A DNA stretch of 64,000 nucleotides from contig JAEOAD010000040.1 of NCBI GenBank assembly GCA_036365145.1, positions 15,723,501-15,787,500 on the forward strand. Reading direction: 5' to 3'. A program made the position numbers and the translations under genes. Shown in pieces: positions 23,786 through 36,708 of this stretch. Positions within the stretch are counted from its first letter, which is position 1. The number at the start of each line of letters is the position of its first letter. This stretch comes from Orientallactaga sibirica (lineage: Eukaryota; Chordata; Mammalia; Rodentia; Dipodidae). Below the pieces are notes generated by a model. That model made no database searches and was not told where the DNA came from. It saw only the letters and a list, made by a program, of their open reading frames with translations.

Positions 23786-24384
23786 ACCTTGCATAGGCCT
23801 GGGGCAGGGTTTTTTTTTTTTTTTTTCCCCAAACTGTGATTTACTGCTGAAGCTTCCTGATAGGAGCTGTTGAGGTGCGGCTCGTCCCCCAGGCTTACTC
23901 TCCATCGCCAGTGCGGAAGAACAGAGGCGCAGCCAGCCTCCTGTGTCGGGCACACCACTGAGAATAACCATGCTCCGCCCACCCCTTCCTTTTGTCTTAA
24001 TTATTTTGCACCATTTTAGAAGACTCCTTTAGTAACAACAGCGTAGGGCTCTATTTATATAATGCCAAATTCCCTTCTGCTGTATGGCCTTTTAAAATAT
24101 ACTTTTCTGTGGCGTGGCAGGTTTATCTAGGGCATATCCTTCGTTGTCTATGAGGTAGTGATATGGGCACATCTCACATGGCTGAAGAATATCCTATCTC
24201 TGGAGCCCTTCTGAAACTGAACCGCATACATGCCTCTTTCTAGCTACAATGAGGATCCCCACATCACAAGATCCCTCACAGATCATCTTTGAATACCCTT
24301 GATGTATTGCCCCTTCTGGGGTAAGATTCCCAATTTGCCCACAGTCAAGCACTATGCATTTAATTTCTTTTTAGTTATTTATTT

Positions 24385-24539
24385 ATTTTTTGGTTGGTTT
24401 TTTGAGGTAGTGTCTAGCTTTCAGTTCAGGCTGACCTGGATTTCACTATGTAGTCTCAGGGTGGCCTCAAACCCATGGCGATCCTGCACCCCTGCCTCCC
24501 AAGTGCTGGGATTAAAGGTGTGTGCCACCATGGCCAGCT
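24385..24539 (-). repeat. B1 SINE
   Basis: Reverse copy starting tttttgaggtagtgtctagc and ending caccatggccagct. Confidence 0.92.
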
Positions 24540-24572
24540 TGTGTCTTTAATTTCTTTTTTCTTTTCTGTTTT

Positions 24573-24796
24573 TAATTAAATTTTTATTTATTTATTTATT
24601 TATTTATTTGCAAGCAGAAAGAGAAAAGAGAGGCAGACAGAAAGAATGGGCACACCAAGGCCTCTAGCCATTGCAAATGAACTACAGATGCATGTGCCCT
24701 TTGTGTATCTGGCTTACGTGGGTCCTGGAGAATCGAACCAGGATCCTTTGGCTTCACAGGCAAATGCCTTAACCACTAAGCTGTTTCTCCAGCCCT
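24573..24796 (-). repeat. tRNA-derived SINE
   Basis: TSD gtctttaatttct on both sides (about 24542 and 24799). Confidence 0.93.
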
Positions 24797-24799
24797 GGG

Positions 24800-25760
24800 T
24801 CTTTAATTTCTAATGTTGAGCTGATTTCTCTAGCCAGACCCCATGGGCCTGTGTTGTGGCCTTGTAGTCCCTACCCTGAGAAATTGCCACCTGGGAAAGC
24901 CATCAATTTCTTAATGTAAGTACAAAGCTAGAGGAATCTTCTAACACTCAGAATTTGCAGTATCTAGCTGAGTGTGATCTGCTGCTGGGTTGAAAGGCCT
25001 CGGCCCTGTTGGTGCTTAGCAGCCCCACAGCTTTCTCCCACCACTCACTGACGCCATGCAGTTTGGGCTCCATCCAGTGACAGCCAGCACTTCCTGAATG
25101 ATCACTGCCTGTCAGTCCCTGTACAAGTGGTGAACATGACAGAGTCCTCTATGAGCCCCTGTGGGAGACTGCCTTTCAACCCTCCTGGGTTGGGGTGCCA
25201 GCTGCACCAGGAAGAATGCATGCTCCCTGTGTGGGTGGGGGTTTCAGGGCAAGCAGGGCTGGAGGCTGCTGTTTCTGTTGGATGGAGTGGCCTCTCTTGG
25301 CTCTCGAGGGTGGCTTTGGTGCCATCCACCCATGGCAGCATGCCGTAATAGCTGTGTGTGCCAGAGTGGAGCATATGGTATATCCACACTGAATGTGTGA
25401 AAAATCTGGACAGGATGAGGCTTCCATCACCGGCACTTCTTCATTTGGCCATTGACCTCTTTACTTTTCCTTCTCTGTTCATCTTTCCTTCTTTCTTCTT
25501 TCTTCCTTCCATGCTCTTGAGTGGACTCCTGAGTCAAGTCCCACCCCAAACCTGTCCTAGCTGGGTAACCATTCCCATACCAAATTGCAGTTCCTGCTTA
25601 GCCCACTGCCAGTTGATCATCAGAACCCTCTTGTTCACTCTGGGTCCCTGCCCAGTCCCTGACAGATGTGTGTGCACTGTGCACATCGACAGGTGCTTGA
25701 ATGTCCATACTTTCTACAATCAGCATTGCATAACCACAAGACTCAGAGACTCCTAAATTT
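24800..25760. other. Unique intronic sequence
   Basis: Overlapping short frames on both strands at 25100-25440 have no recognisable domain and no splice context. Confidence 0.3.
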
Positions 25761-25764
25761 GGCT

Positions 25765-25880
25765 AACTCTCATTCCTTCTCTGGACCTCCGTTTCCACAG
25801 GTATAAAATGGAGATGATATTTCTCAGAGCTCCAAGTTTAAGTGTGACTAACATGTACATATCTAAAAACGATGGACAAT
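25765..25880 (+). repeat. MIR fragment
   Basis: tctctggacctccgtttcca followed by ggtataaaatggagatgat, the conserved MIR centre. Confidence 0.6.
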
Positions 25881-26012
25881 TAACAGGTGCTGTCCTTTCC
25901 TTTCTAGCTGGCTATATAGTCTTTGTTTTCTTCTTTTATGCCTGGAATTTGGAGGGTTGATGTTCGTATCAGTTAAGTAGGGTTAATAATAAGCAGTCCC
26001 AGAATCTCAGGA

Positions 26013-26325
26013 CAGTCAGACCTTGACATCCATTGAGTATTGTTTCCAGGACCCTCCCAGATACCCAAATCCTCAAATGCCCAGTTGAGTGCCTTTGATA
26101 AAATAACATAGTGCTCACATATAATCTACACAAACCTGCCTATACATTTTAACTCGTCTCCAGATTGCCTGTAATACTCAAGGCAAGCTGTATGTTTGGG
26201 AATAAGAAATGCCTGTATTCAGTATTCAGTTCAGTATTCAGTATGGATGCAGGGTTTTTTCTGGAATATTTTTACAAGTGGCTGAATCCATGACTATATA
26301 TCCCTCCAGGGTGGAGTACAGACTG
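26013..26325 (-). mobile_element. MER2/Tigger-like DNA transposon relic (non-autonomous)
   Basis: It begins cagtcagaccttgac and ends tacagactg, giving eroded inverted ends. ttgtttccaggaccctccca, atacccaaatcctcaaatgc, ttaactcgtctccagattgc and gtggctgaatccatg follow the known order. It carries no transposase. Confidence 0.75.
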
Positions 26326-26329
26326 CTTT

Positions 26330-27050
26330 ACAATGGTGATGATTATTTTTACCTATGTCCTCCTTAGATCTGGGGCTCTGACAGATAGCCAGTGGCTTCC
26401 TGGCTCTCGAGATCACAAAGGCTAGTGGAAGGGGAATGAAACATGCTCCCTGGCTTCTATAGACTTCCCCTCGAAAAAGGCACCTGTCACTGCCCCTTGT
26501 ATGTTACTGCCCAATCCCGTGGTCCCACCTCACCCGGGGAAGCATGAATCCTAGCCCACGTCCAAAAGACGAGAACAGGGTTACTGTCAGGCAGTATCGA
26601 AGATGGGGAAGACTTGGAGATGAGGTTCTGTCTCTTACAATGGAACCTTAGTAATTTAAGTCACTTTCATCCAGATAGAAAGTGAGGATCGTTGAGCAAA
26701 AAGGAATAAATCCAGGAAGATTGTACGGCCACAAGTCCTTCCTTTAAGGAGCTAAGTGCTGAGCACTGGCGACGAGCTACAGGGCTCCCTGTTGCAGTCC
26801 AGCTTTAGCTGTGCAGGTCTCCAGGCAGCAGAGGCCCTTGCTGGTGAGCAGCTTGCAGATTGGCCCCTTATCAGTGTGTACTTGCGGGTAAAAAGAGCGT
26901 TAGCTTTCTAAATCACCCATCATTTAGGCTTGTCACGACAGACTGGTTCTCTCTCCCAGCCATTTGTTTCGATCTGGGTCCTTTCCCTGTGTTTACGCTC
27001 TCTCTACTTGTTATCATACCCTTCAGGCATTTATTGACTTCCTGTACAAG
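26330..27050. other. Unique intronic sequence
   Basis: Nothing recognisable. Confidence 0.3.
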
Positions 27051-27054
27051 CTGA

Positions 27055-27285
27055 CCATGTAAGAGTCTGGGCTCAGGGTCTAGACTACCTCGCTGCTTCC
27101 AGTAACGATTCTGCTGATAGTACACTGGGTGGCCTGGAGAAAGGAACTCGCTTTCTCTGCGTCTTGTTTTTCTCATGTGAGTAAAGGGGATGGTGAAAGC
27201 ATCGGCTTCGTAGGCCAGTTCTGAGGAGCAGAGGAATGGATACACAGTGAGCGCTTAGGCCGGCCCCTGGCTCAGTGACTGCCCT
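27055..27285 (+). repeat. MIR SINE relic
   Basis: agagtctgggctcagggtct at the start and cacagtgagcgcttaggc at the end, with a degenerate middle. Confidence 0.55.
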
Positions 27286-27889
27286 AAGGCCTGGGTGGGC
27301 ATCCGGGAGAAACGCAAAGGGAGTTGGATGCCGGAAGCAACGTTGCTGTGTGCTTTGCTCGGAGCAATGCCCCATGGCAGGTGCTGGGGAAGTGTCTGCG
27401 GAGTGAGCCAGGATGGGCGCTGTCCTCATGAAAGCTCCAGCCCTTACTCCTGTCCTGGAGTAGTGAGAGCCCTTCCTTCCCACAGCGTTATCTTGAACCA
27501 GCCTTGACTCTTCAGAATCTCCAATGAAGCGGCCACTGACCTTCATGTCCCCTCCCCTTGCCAGGGCACTCTCAAATACACACGGGAACGATGCCAGTCT
27601 TCTCTTCACACCCTCAGTTCGTGACTCTGGTATGACAACACAGTCTCAGCTGGGGTTGTGACGATGAAGCATGCTAACAAGCTTGCTTCCTTCTATGGTT
27701 TGGATTTAGTGCTCCTGTGACCTCCCTGCGTTTCCTGTCCGGAGGAGACAAAGAGACACTGAGAATGTACGAGCACGTGACATTGAGATATTGTGCGCGG
27801 TCCATATCAGCTCCTTGCACACATCACAGCCATCTCCCACCCGCACAGGAAAGCGTCTGGTTGAAAATATGCCTTCCCTCCAGGTACCC

Positions 27890-28305
27890 TCTCCTCCCAT
27901 CCCTCCACCAGACCCCATATGTCTGGAGCCGGCCTGCCTCTCTCTCCTAGGTTCTTTCCCCTCAACCAGCTACTTAACTGCTGGTTCCTAGAACTCCATC
28001 TCCCTCTTCTTATCTCTGGCATTTGCACTTGCAAAAACTTCTGCCTGGAAGCTTTTTCTTGAGTATGTGGCACTTGCTTTCTTAATCAGAAAGTTCTCTG
28101 CTAAAATTTCTCATCCTCCATGAGGCTTTTTTGAGGCCATATCTACAATAAAATTTACCTCAGTTTCTTCTTTTCCAGTGATGACATATTAGGATTTATT
28201 TGTTTCCTTCCATACCCCTCCCCAGTAGTGTAGGCTGTATGAGTGCACACGTGTCTTCAGCACCTAGCACTTAGTCAGCACTCAATACACTTGACTGAAA
28301 GGAAG
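27890..28305 (+). repeat. L2 LINE 3' end
   Basis: aaacttctgcctggaagct, tcatcctccatgaggctttt, then tgtcttcagcacctagcact and gtcagcactcaatacactt follow the L2 3' end in forward order. Confidence 0.65.
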
Positions 28306-28633
28306 GAAGATCAGCTCACAGCTAATCAGCGAGCTAATATGAGAGTAGCTTACAGGAAAAGAATGCTTAAATTATAGAGAAGGAGCGTGGATGTAGCAGA
28401 CAGCTCCTGAGAGCTGAGCTGGGGGAGGCTGAGCAATGGGTGCTCTGGGGTCAGTTTTGGGCAGCTGATGTGGAAGAGAAGAGAGAGTCCGTGGGGCCAG
28501 CCTAGCACTGGAAGTCACACAATGTCATTCACCAGGGCTTGAGGTAGGAGCGGCACAGCAAGGAACAGACATTGGACAGGTATACAGGCGGAGAGGAGAT
28601 ATCTTCAATGCTCATCATTCAGAAACTAATTGA

Positions 28634-28826
28634 GGGCTGGAGAGATTGCTCAGCAGTTAAGGCACTTGCCTGCAAAGCCTACCAACCTGGTTTAATCCCT
28701 GAGTACTCACGTAAAGCCAGATGCACAAAGAGGCACATGCATCTTGAGTTTGTTGGCAGTGGCTGTAGGTCCTGGTGCGTCCGTTTTCTCTATGTCTCTA
28801 TTCTCTCTCTGCTTACAAATAAGTAA
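28634..28826 (+). repeat. tRNA-derived SINE
   Basis: Degenerate B box (ggtttaatccc) and short tail into an at-rich site. Confidence 0.9.
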
Positions 28827-28834
28827 TATATATA

Positions 28835-28979
28835 TGGTTTTTTGAGGTAGAGTCTCACTCTGGCCCAGGCTGACCTAGAATTCACTATATAGTCTCAGGG
28901 TGGCCTTGAACTCACAGTGATCCTCCTAACTCTGCCTCCTGAGTGCTGGGATTAATGGCGTGCACCACCACGCCCAGCA
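28835..28979 (-). repeat. B1 SINE
   Basis: Reverse copy, bounded by aatatatata-like sequence on both sides. Confidence 0.92.
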
Positions 28980-29334
28980 GAATATATATTTTTAAGACAC
29001 TGACTTCCCAAGGTGATAAACTAGGACTGCTCCTGGCTCATATTTTGATGGTGAAGACAGCGTCTTCTGTCAGGTATCCCCTCTGGAAACGTGCTCTGAC
29101 ACTGACCTCCCCCAGGGCTGTGGGAGCCTGAAGCCTAAAGTAGATGTGAGGTTGAGGAGATGGGCTGTGCCTCCGCAAATATGCTATTCATATAGAAAAG
29201 GTTAATTTGGGTACCCAGAAATAAACTGTTGCCCTGGGACTAGCCTTCCTCCCTGCCAGCCAAAAGGAGAGGAACTTTGGGCATCCATGACAAAAAAGAG
29301 AAAGGAACAACACTCGTGTGTATTTTAAAAAATA

Positions 29335-29546
29335 TTTTCTTTTTCTTTATTTATTGGAGAGAGAGAGAAATTGGCAGGGGGAGTGAGAGAGACAATGGGA
29401 ACATCAGAGCCTCCAGCCGCTGCAAATGAACTCCAGATGCATGCGCCACCTTGTACATCTGGCTTATGTGGTTACTGGGGAATTGGACCTGGGTCCTTTG
29501 GCTTTGTAGGCAAGTGCCTTAACCACTAAGCCATCTCTCCAGCCCC
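29335..29546 (-). repeat. tRNA-derived SINE
   Basis: Reverse copy with intact aagccatctctccagcccc end. Confidence 0.92.
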
Positions 29547-30129
29547 CGTATTGTTTTTTAGAATTGGAATATCAGGAGGGTTGTGGGGATGGAGTTGTTC
29601 TTTTTTTTTTTAACTCACTGATAAAATTGTATGCTCATGAAAACTCAAAATGGAAAAGAGTACATAAAAAACAGCAAGTAGGAGTCGTCCATTGATGCCT
29701 GGAACTATGAGGTAGGTAATTGTCTACTCATTGAACAGCTGTTTACAAACCCTTGCTCATGACAAGCACAGGCACTTAGCGTAGGAGGTTCAAATGCATC
29801 AGAAGTTAAAACAAAGGCCTGTGTTACCCCTGGCCTCACCTTCTACTGCTATGCTACATACACCAGAGCCGCTAGCCACAGGTGGCCAGTTATACTAATT
29901 AAAACGAAATCCACAATTTAAAATTGAGATCCCCGGTCACGCTGGCCTCATCTGGGGTGCTTCATGGCCCTATGTAGCTGGCAGCTATTATTAGATAGAG
30001 ACTGTTCTGTTATGGTGGACACTCCTATGGACAGTGCAGTTCAGAGGAGCAAGGACTGCTGGCAGTTTGTCACATGTGCTCCTGTGCTCATACACGCACA
30101 CCTTATGCGTATGTCCATGCACACATGGT

Positions 30130-30300
30130 GTTCCATATACTACGTAGCAAATCTGCTGTATGTCCTGTTCAGCAATCTGCTCTTGTCACTTACTCTAGCC
30201 TGGGCATCTTCTTTGATCAGCCAGAACCAGATCCAACATATTCATTTCTATCCTATTGATGAATATTTCATTAGTGCTGATGTCTGACGATTATAAACCA
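30130..30300 (-). repeat. Old L1 fragment
   Basis: cagcaatctgctcttgtcac and tcctattgatgaatatttca match the order of the reverse L1M 3' region. Confidence 0.4.
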
Positions 30301-30679
30301 CACCTCTGGAAACATCCTTGGTCCCTCCATCCAGACCCATTCCATCAGCCCTCCCATCCGGGAAATTGTGTGACGTCCATTAGAGGACACAGCCAGCATG
30401 CTGGCCACATCCAACGCTCAGGGTCTACCTGCCAGCTGGCGAGGGGGCAGGGTGCTGCGCAGACATCCCTGGGTGCGTTTCTAGTTGCTGCAGCCTCCAG
30501 AGCTTCCCGCGCCCTCAGCCCTGAGGCTTTTCACAAGCTTCATGTGGCCTCGGGGAGTGCAGAGCCACGAAGCCATAGCCAGCAATTCCAAAGAAGGTTG
30601 AGGTTGTTTTGGCTTGCCCTCCCATCCCCCATCCCCCCTCACACACACAATAATAGTCCATTTTGAATCCAGCCACATG

Positions 30680-30760
30680 TCACATTTATTGACCACCTCC
30701 TAGGTGCCTGGCCCTGCGCAAGGCGCCGTGTCTCATTTTAAGAACACACAATGGAACTGT
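30680..30760 (-). repeat. MIR or L2 end fragment
   Basis: catttattgaccacctccta then ggtgcctggccctgcgcaag, the reverse 'tactatgtgccaggcactg' signature. Confidence 0.4.
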
Positions 30761-30764
30761 TGTG

Positions 30765-32475
30765 GCATCCTGGGGGGCAGGGACACATGGCTATCATTAA
30801 GCCTGGTCCCTAGCTCTGGCCAGGCATGGTGTTTCTCTGGAAGGGAGGCAAGCACTCAGGCAGGAATGCAGGCCGTTGTGTGCTGGTGTGTGAAGAGAAT
30901 TCAAGTGTTATCAACCTGGCCCATCTGGGCTGATTGTTTTTTCTCTCCTTAGTGGAGGCCCAAAAGGAATTCAAATCATTTTGGAGTCTTTATTTCTAAG
31001 CTAACTCTCCTCTCTCCTCCCCCGTCTTGGAACCCTTGTCAGCCTGCAGATCACAGACCTGCCTGTGTCTTTAGCCCCTCAGTTCCCCCATTCTGCCTGA
31101 GAGAAGAGCCCTGCTCCAGTCCCACATGCTCAGTCACCCTCCGTGATGAGGGAATAGCAGTAGCTGGGAAAATAGCTATGGACCAAGAAATGTCCTTGAC
31201 AAGTGAAGCAAGTGAAAGACTAGGCACCCTGCCTCTTTGTAATCATTTCTTATTGCCTCCACAGTTTAAGTCACCATGTAGACAGTGCAATGCATCTTGG
31301 GGTCTCCATCAGAGGGCAAATGAAGAGGCCGTGCAGAAGCCTAAGCAAGGGTGGCTTTGAGCGAGGTGAGGGCTGCAGTGTGAACCTCCCTGCCCTGGCT
31401 GGGAGCCCAGTTCCGTCCTGGGGGCAGCAAGAGCCACTGCTTTTTGTCCTCTTCCTTCTACATCCCAGCTCCCACTGGAATAGGACTAGGATGTGCTGTG
31501 AGCCTGGACTGTCTGGAGGCAGGCATCTGTCTGTAAGCTTGCCTCATTCCTCCGCACTGGGTCCATACTCCAGGCACCTCCACATCACGCAAGGAGAGAT
31601 GAGGCACAAGGCACTACTTTTACCTTCTCTTTCTTGCCTCAAACCCATTGGCAGTCCTCTCTGGACCACATCCCATCTCTGAATCATGCACGGCCAACCC
31701 ACACACTAATCCACGCTGCCACCAGAATAAAATGTACAAAAAAAAAAAAAAAAGCAATAGATAAGGGGCCTCATTTAAGTGGGAGCTTAAATTTCAGGCA
31801 TAGCGATGCTGGCTCGGGTCAGTGGAGATTTACAGCAACAGGTGCAGGGGACATTGGAAGGGGGCAGAATGATTTGTGTGTGCATTGGGGGCGGGAGAGG
31901 GAGGACGCATTTGATCTGTCTGCTACTGGCAGAAAAATAAACTCCATTTGTTCTTGTGTTCTTTTAAGAAACAAAAGGGATGAAAGAAACTTTAGGCCAG
32001 TAAGCTTCCCTTCTATTCTTCCCCTTTTCTAAAGTAGATCAGAAAATGATCCCAGGTTATTACCCACCTCTCCTTCCCCCAAAATGCTGGGGAATAACCC
32101 CTGTGCTCACAGTCTCCTGATAACAAGTTCAGTGAGCTGGGCTCAAAAAACATAATGGAAAAGAAAAGTTTCCAAAAAATCTTCTAAATGACTGTGAGAA
32201 CAAGAGGCTAGGAGGAGGGCCAGACTGTAATTTGAAAGGCTTTTGAACATGGCATGATTTGAACTTCCGATTTCATCCTCTTGTACAAATGAACAACCAT
32301 CCACAGTGCAGGTTTATGTAATTACTAGACAAGCAATTCTCAGAGGGAGGTGTTCACTGAGCCCCGGATGAGAGTGCTTCCCAGAAATGACACCGTGTTA
32401 TTCCCACACTCTGTGCCCCCATTTCACTGGCATTTCTGAAATAAAGAAAAGCCTTTATCTCTTAAAAAAAAAAAA
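30765..32475. other. Unique intronic sequence
   Basis: Contains chance frames of 130-132 codons (31290-31682, 31634-32032), the second crossing a 16-nt A run. No known domain and no splice support. Confidence 0.3.
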
Positions 32476-32479
32476 ATGC

Positions 32480-32630
32480 GGGCTGGAGAGATGGCTTAGC
32501 AGTTAAGGCGCTTGTCTGCAAAGCCAAAGGATCTCTGTTCAATTCCCCACGACCTACATAAGCCAGATGCACATGATGGTGCATGCATCTAGAGTTCACT
32601 TACAGTGGCTGGAAGCCCTGGCATGCCCAT

Positions 32631-32674
<44 letters not shown>

Positions 32675-32717
32675 TCTCTCAAATAAATAAGTAAGCAAAT
32701 AAATAAATAAATAAACC
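32480..32717 (+). repeat. tRNA-derived SINE
   Basis: Long CT tract (32632-32680) and aaataaat tail. Confidence 0.93.
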
Positions 32718-33216
32718 CTTTTTAAAAATTGTCCTTGTGCGCAGTGGGATTTTCACATGGATCTGGGCTGAGGTCCAGAATGGAGCAGAAATGCTGGGCC
32801 TGGATGTGGTCCTCCACAACTCCCTTCCTGGTCACACCCCCAGAAAGCCTCCAGGCCATCTTCTTGATGGGGTCTCTGGAGGCTCTGCTGCTCGGTCACA
32901 CCTCCCCAAGTAGCCGCAGTACACACATCCTTCATTCTTGTGATAGAAATCAGAGGAACAGGGTGTGAAGGACAACATGGTTCGGGGTCTATTGTAGGAA
33001 GTGCCATATCAGACCCACTTCCTGGAGGGCAGGTCGGACCCACCTCCAGCAGGTCTGAGAGGAACCATCTGTGGAAAGGGTCTCAGGGCTTCTCTTTCCC
33101 TCCACCTGATTTGCTGGACTGGCCTGGTAGTTCTAGAACTCTGTACTGGGAAAGTACTCCTCCTTCCTAAAATCCATTAAGGACAGGCTAATTAACTGAA
33201 AGAAAAAGAAAGTAAG

Positions 33217-33400
33217 GGCTGGAAAGATGGTTTAGCAATTAAGGGATGCTTGCCTGCAATGCCTAAGGAACCAGGTTTGATTCCCCAGTACTCACATAAT
33301 CCAGATGCTCAAAGTGGCTGGCACGCCTATCCTTTTCCTCTCTCTCTCTCTGTCTCTCTCTCTCTCTGTCTCTCTCTGTCTCTCAAATAAATAAATAAAA
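33217..33400 (+). repeat. tRNA-derived SINE with internal deletion
   Basis: Goes from ccagatgctcaaagtggctg straight to the CT tract, lacking the middle that reads gcatctggagttcgtttgca in other copies. Confidence 0.9.
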
Positions 33401-33553
33401 TATAATTCAAAAAGAAAAAAGAAAAAGAAAGGAAGAGGAAATCAACCCTTCCATAAGTGATCATCCATCCTGTATAATCTTTGCTTCATCTTTTGTGCTC
33501 ATCTATCTCCCCAGTAAGAAAGAAGTAAGCCAATTTTAACTATATTTTAAGGA

Positions 33554-33772
33554 TATTTTATTTTTATTTATTTATTTATTTATTTATTTATTTGAGAGAG
33601 AGAAAGAGAGAGAAAGAGTGAATGGGCGCGCCAGGACCTCCAGCCACTGCAAACAAACTCCAGACGCATGTACCCCCTTGTGCATCTGGCTTCCATGGGT
33701 CCTGGGGAATTGAACCCAGGTCCTAAGGCTTCGCAGGCAAACATCTTAACAGCTAAGCCATCTCCCCAGCCC
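33554..33772 (-). repeat. tRNA-derived SINE
   Basis: TSD ttttaactatat at about 33534 and 33777. Confidence 0.93.
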
Positions 33773-33779
33773 ATGTTTT

Positions 33780-35450
33780 TAACTATATGTAATTCATGGA
33801 TATGTTGTGCTAATTCCTTTGTGGGCCTCCATTCCTTGTAGTTCAGAAGGTGGAAGTAGCTGTAGAAAACCTCCATTGGTGTAGCCTTGCCCTCAGGGCT
33901 CCGCCACCTGACAGCTGTCAAAAACAACCAGGCAGAAGGAACCTTGCAAAGTTAGCTCTGAGAGTCAGCAAACCCTTTGGAGCTATTCAAAGCCACCAGA
34001 AATGTCAACACACTTTGAAAGGGGACTTATTACAGTATAAATGGCAAGTTGGCAATTCAATAGAATTAACTTAACAGAATAAAAACAAGCAACCTTTTAG
34101 GAAGGCTCATAGTGAGATCTGCCAGCTTGAGTCCTTGGCTGTGATTGCTGGTAGAGCCCGTGTGCCAGCTGCCTTAGGGATGGCAAGGTTGGTGAACACG
34201 AACTCTAGGGTAAGTGGCTAGCTGGGTATTCCTCCCTTAGTAGCAGATGTCATAGCTGGGAAAGGGGCCCAGAGTCACCATGATATGACTCTGCCTTCCT
34301 AGAGATAGGTTATGTGTCTAATCAAAAATCTGATGCCTACCCCCTTAAAGACACGGGCTCGGACATTGTATTTCAGACACCTTGAACTCCAGATCTCTTG
34401 TGCGCAGTGTATTTAGGTTTAGTTAACAGACAGTGTAATAGCCAGCATGTATTAATGTAACGGTGCCACGTGGTCCACGAAGATCTCGATGCTTCTCTTA
34501 TTTAGCCACATAAACTCCCGATCAGCTGATTCTGTTAACAGCGATGGCTGTTAGAGAAGCCATCTTGGAGAAACTTCGTAGAGATCTCTTCCAGGGAAGT
34601 CTTTGAAGTAGCCTAGGCCCACTCGTGGTTTCTGTGATGGCTGCTGCTCCCACTGGCTGCATACCAGATAGGAGTTTTGCTTCCTGGGCCTCCTTGGCAC
34701 CTTAACCTTGTGCCTTACCAGGCAAAGCTATCATTAAAAATGTCTTACATTCCTGCTGGCTAGCCTTCTTCCTTCAGACGTCCCCTCTATGCAGTTTCTC
34801 GCATAAACCTCCCCACCAGGGCCTAGAATTCACATGCAACTAATGTCACACTCTCACCAGAATATACAAGTCTTCCCTTGTCCACCAACAGCCTAGGCCA
34901 TGAACACACTGCAGCTACTTTAAAAAGCCCAATTTGCTGGAAGCTTAGAAAGTAGTAGCACTGGTTTTTGTTGTGCTTTTAATGATAATAGCTGGTACAT
35001 ATAAAAGATCACCTGACAGATATTCTAGAAAGTATAATTAAATTCTAAACATCCATGGACCCGTCTCCCCTATTCTGCCTCTTAGCGTCCTACCTACCCC
35101 CCCATACACACTCACTCTCTCTTCCTGTCCAGAGCTAGCCACAGCGCTGAGATCTGTGTTTATCATTCAGCTTCGTGAGATACCCACACGTGCCTAACGT
35201 ACATGTCATTGAGTTTTGCCTGTTACACAGACAACAGAATTTCTCAGGCAGTTGAAGTTGCTTTTCTCCGGGAGCCTTTCTGAGAGTTGATCCACTTTCC
35301 CCTGTGGGCTGCAGTTGCTCAAGACCAGCTGGGAGCTCTTTGTTAGCAATGCCCCACAGAGTGTGTTCATCACCTGCCCGGGAAAACCAGGGCCGTTGCC
35401 TTATAATGCATTGGGTCTGACTCAGCTCTTTTCCCTCTGACCTCTCTATT
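33780..35450. other. Unique intronic sequence
   Basis: A long stretch free of young SINEs. No exon recognised. Confidence 0.3.
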
Positions 35451-35454
35451 TTCC

Positions 35455-35570
35455 ACATTCATTTATCTAGGGATATTTAGTAAGTGTCTTCTATGAACCA
35501 GGCACTATGCTGGACCAGCAGGGATGCAAAGTGAGCCCAGAGTCCCAGCTCTCATTGAACCTTGTCCTCC
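35455..35570 (-). repeat. L2/MIR 3' end fragment
   Basis: tatttagtaagtgtcttcta then tgaaccaggcactatgctgg is the reverse of the common L2/MIR end. Confidence 0.5.
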
Positions 35571-36093
35571 GGTCTGTCTCCTTTCCTTCACTGTCTTTCC
35601 TCCACTGGCTACAGGCAACAGACTGCAGGACAGTGAGCAAGACAGAACTGACCAAGGGCCTTTGGGATCATTTGCTCAGGATCCAGAGGGAGTCTATGGA
35701 GCACCTTCCAGAAGCAGCCTTGTAAAGTTCCTACTTGGCCTGGCCCTTGGGGGCCTCAGCGTTGGTCTTTCTGGCCAACTTTCTGGACTGTTTTAGGCAG
35801 CCTCATTCACTCCTACAAGGACACGGGTCATTGACACCACACCTGCGGAGGAACACTCACAGTAGGGAAGAAAGGGGCCCTGTAAGGCCTGATGTGTGAC
35901 AGCCCAGACTGTGGCTGTATGTGTTAGGGGATCTTAAGGGACATGAGATTGATAACATGGATTCAAATGCCTGGGTAGCATAAATACAAAACCTCACAGC
36001 TTTATATGTACTTCTTCACTTATAATAATAAATATGCTATGAATTTACATGTATATATCACATATTCTTTTCTAATATAAGTGTTTTTGTTGT

Positions 36094-36280
36094 TTTTTAT
36101 TTATTTATTTATTTGGAGAGAAGAGATAGAATAGGCGTGCCATGGCCTTCAGTTGCTGCAAACGAACTCCAGACACATGCACCACCTTGTGCATCTGGCT
36201 TATATGGATCCTGAGGAATCATACCTGGGTCTTTTGGCTTCACAGGCAAGCACCTTCACCATTTAGCATCTCTCCAGCCC
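36094..36280 (-). repeat. tRNA-derived SINE (first of three at this site)
   Basis: Reverse copy. The end reads tagcatctctccagccc with a small deletion. Confidence 0.93.
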
Positions 36281-36315
36281 TATATCACATATTCGTTTTT
36301 TTTTTTTTAAAAAAA

Positions 36316-36524
36316 AACATTTTATTTATTTATTTGAGACCAAGAAAGAGGGAGGGAGGGAGAGAGAGAGAGAGCGAATGGGCGCACCAGGGCCTCTAGC
36401 CACTGCAAACTCCAGATGCATGCACCCCCTTGTGCATCTGGCTTATGTGGGTCCTGGAGAACTGAACCAGGATCCTTTGGCTTTGCAGGCAAGTGTCTTA
36501 ACTGCTAAGCCATCTCTCCAGCCC
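36316..36524 (-). repeat. tRNA-derived SINE (second of three)
   Basis: Reverse copy with gaga tract at 36357-36376. Confidence 0.93.
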
Positions 36525-36554
36525 TATATCACATATTCTTTTTTTTTGTTTGTT

Positions 36555-36708
36555 TGTTTTTTGTTTTTTTCGAGGTAGGGTCTCACGTTAGCTCAGGCTG
36601 ACCTGGAATTCACTATGTAGTCTCAGAGTAGCCTCGAACTCACAGCGATCCTCCTACCTCTGCCTCCCAAGTGCTGGGATTAAAGGCATGCGCCACCACG
36701 CCCGGCCC
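36555..36708 (-). repeat. B1 SINE (third at this site)
   Basis: Reverse B1 with (TTTG)n-like tail, ending in cacgcccggccc. Confidence 0.93.

Noticed and set aside
27085..27609. 174-codon minus-strand frame, the longest in the window
   Set aside because: It overlaps a MIR relic, has no known domain, and lies antisense to the gene without splice support.
31634..32032. 132-codon frame near 31.6-32.0 kb
   Set aside because: It translates through a 16-nt A run (poly-K) and has no domain or splice context.
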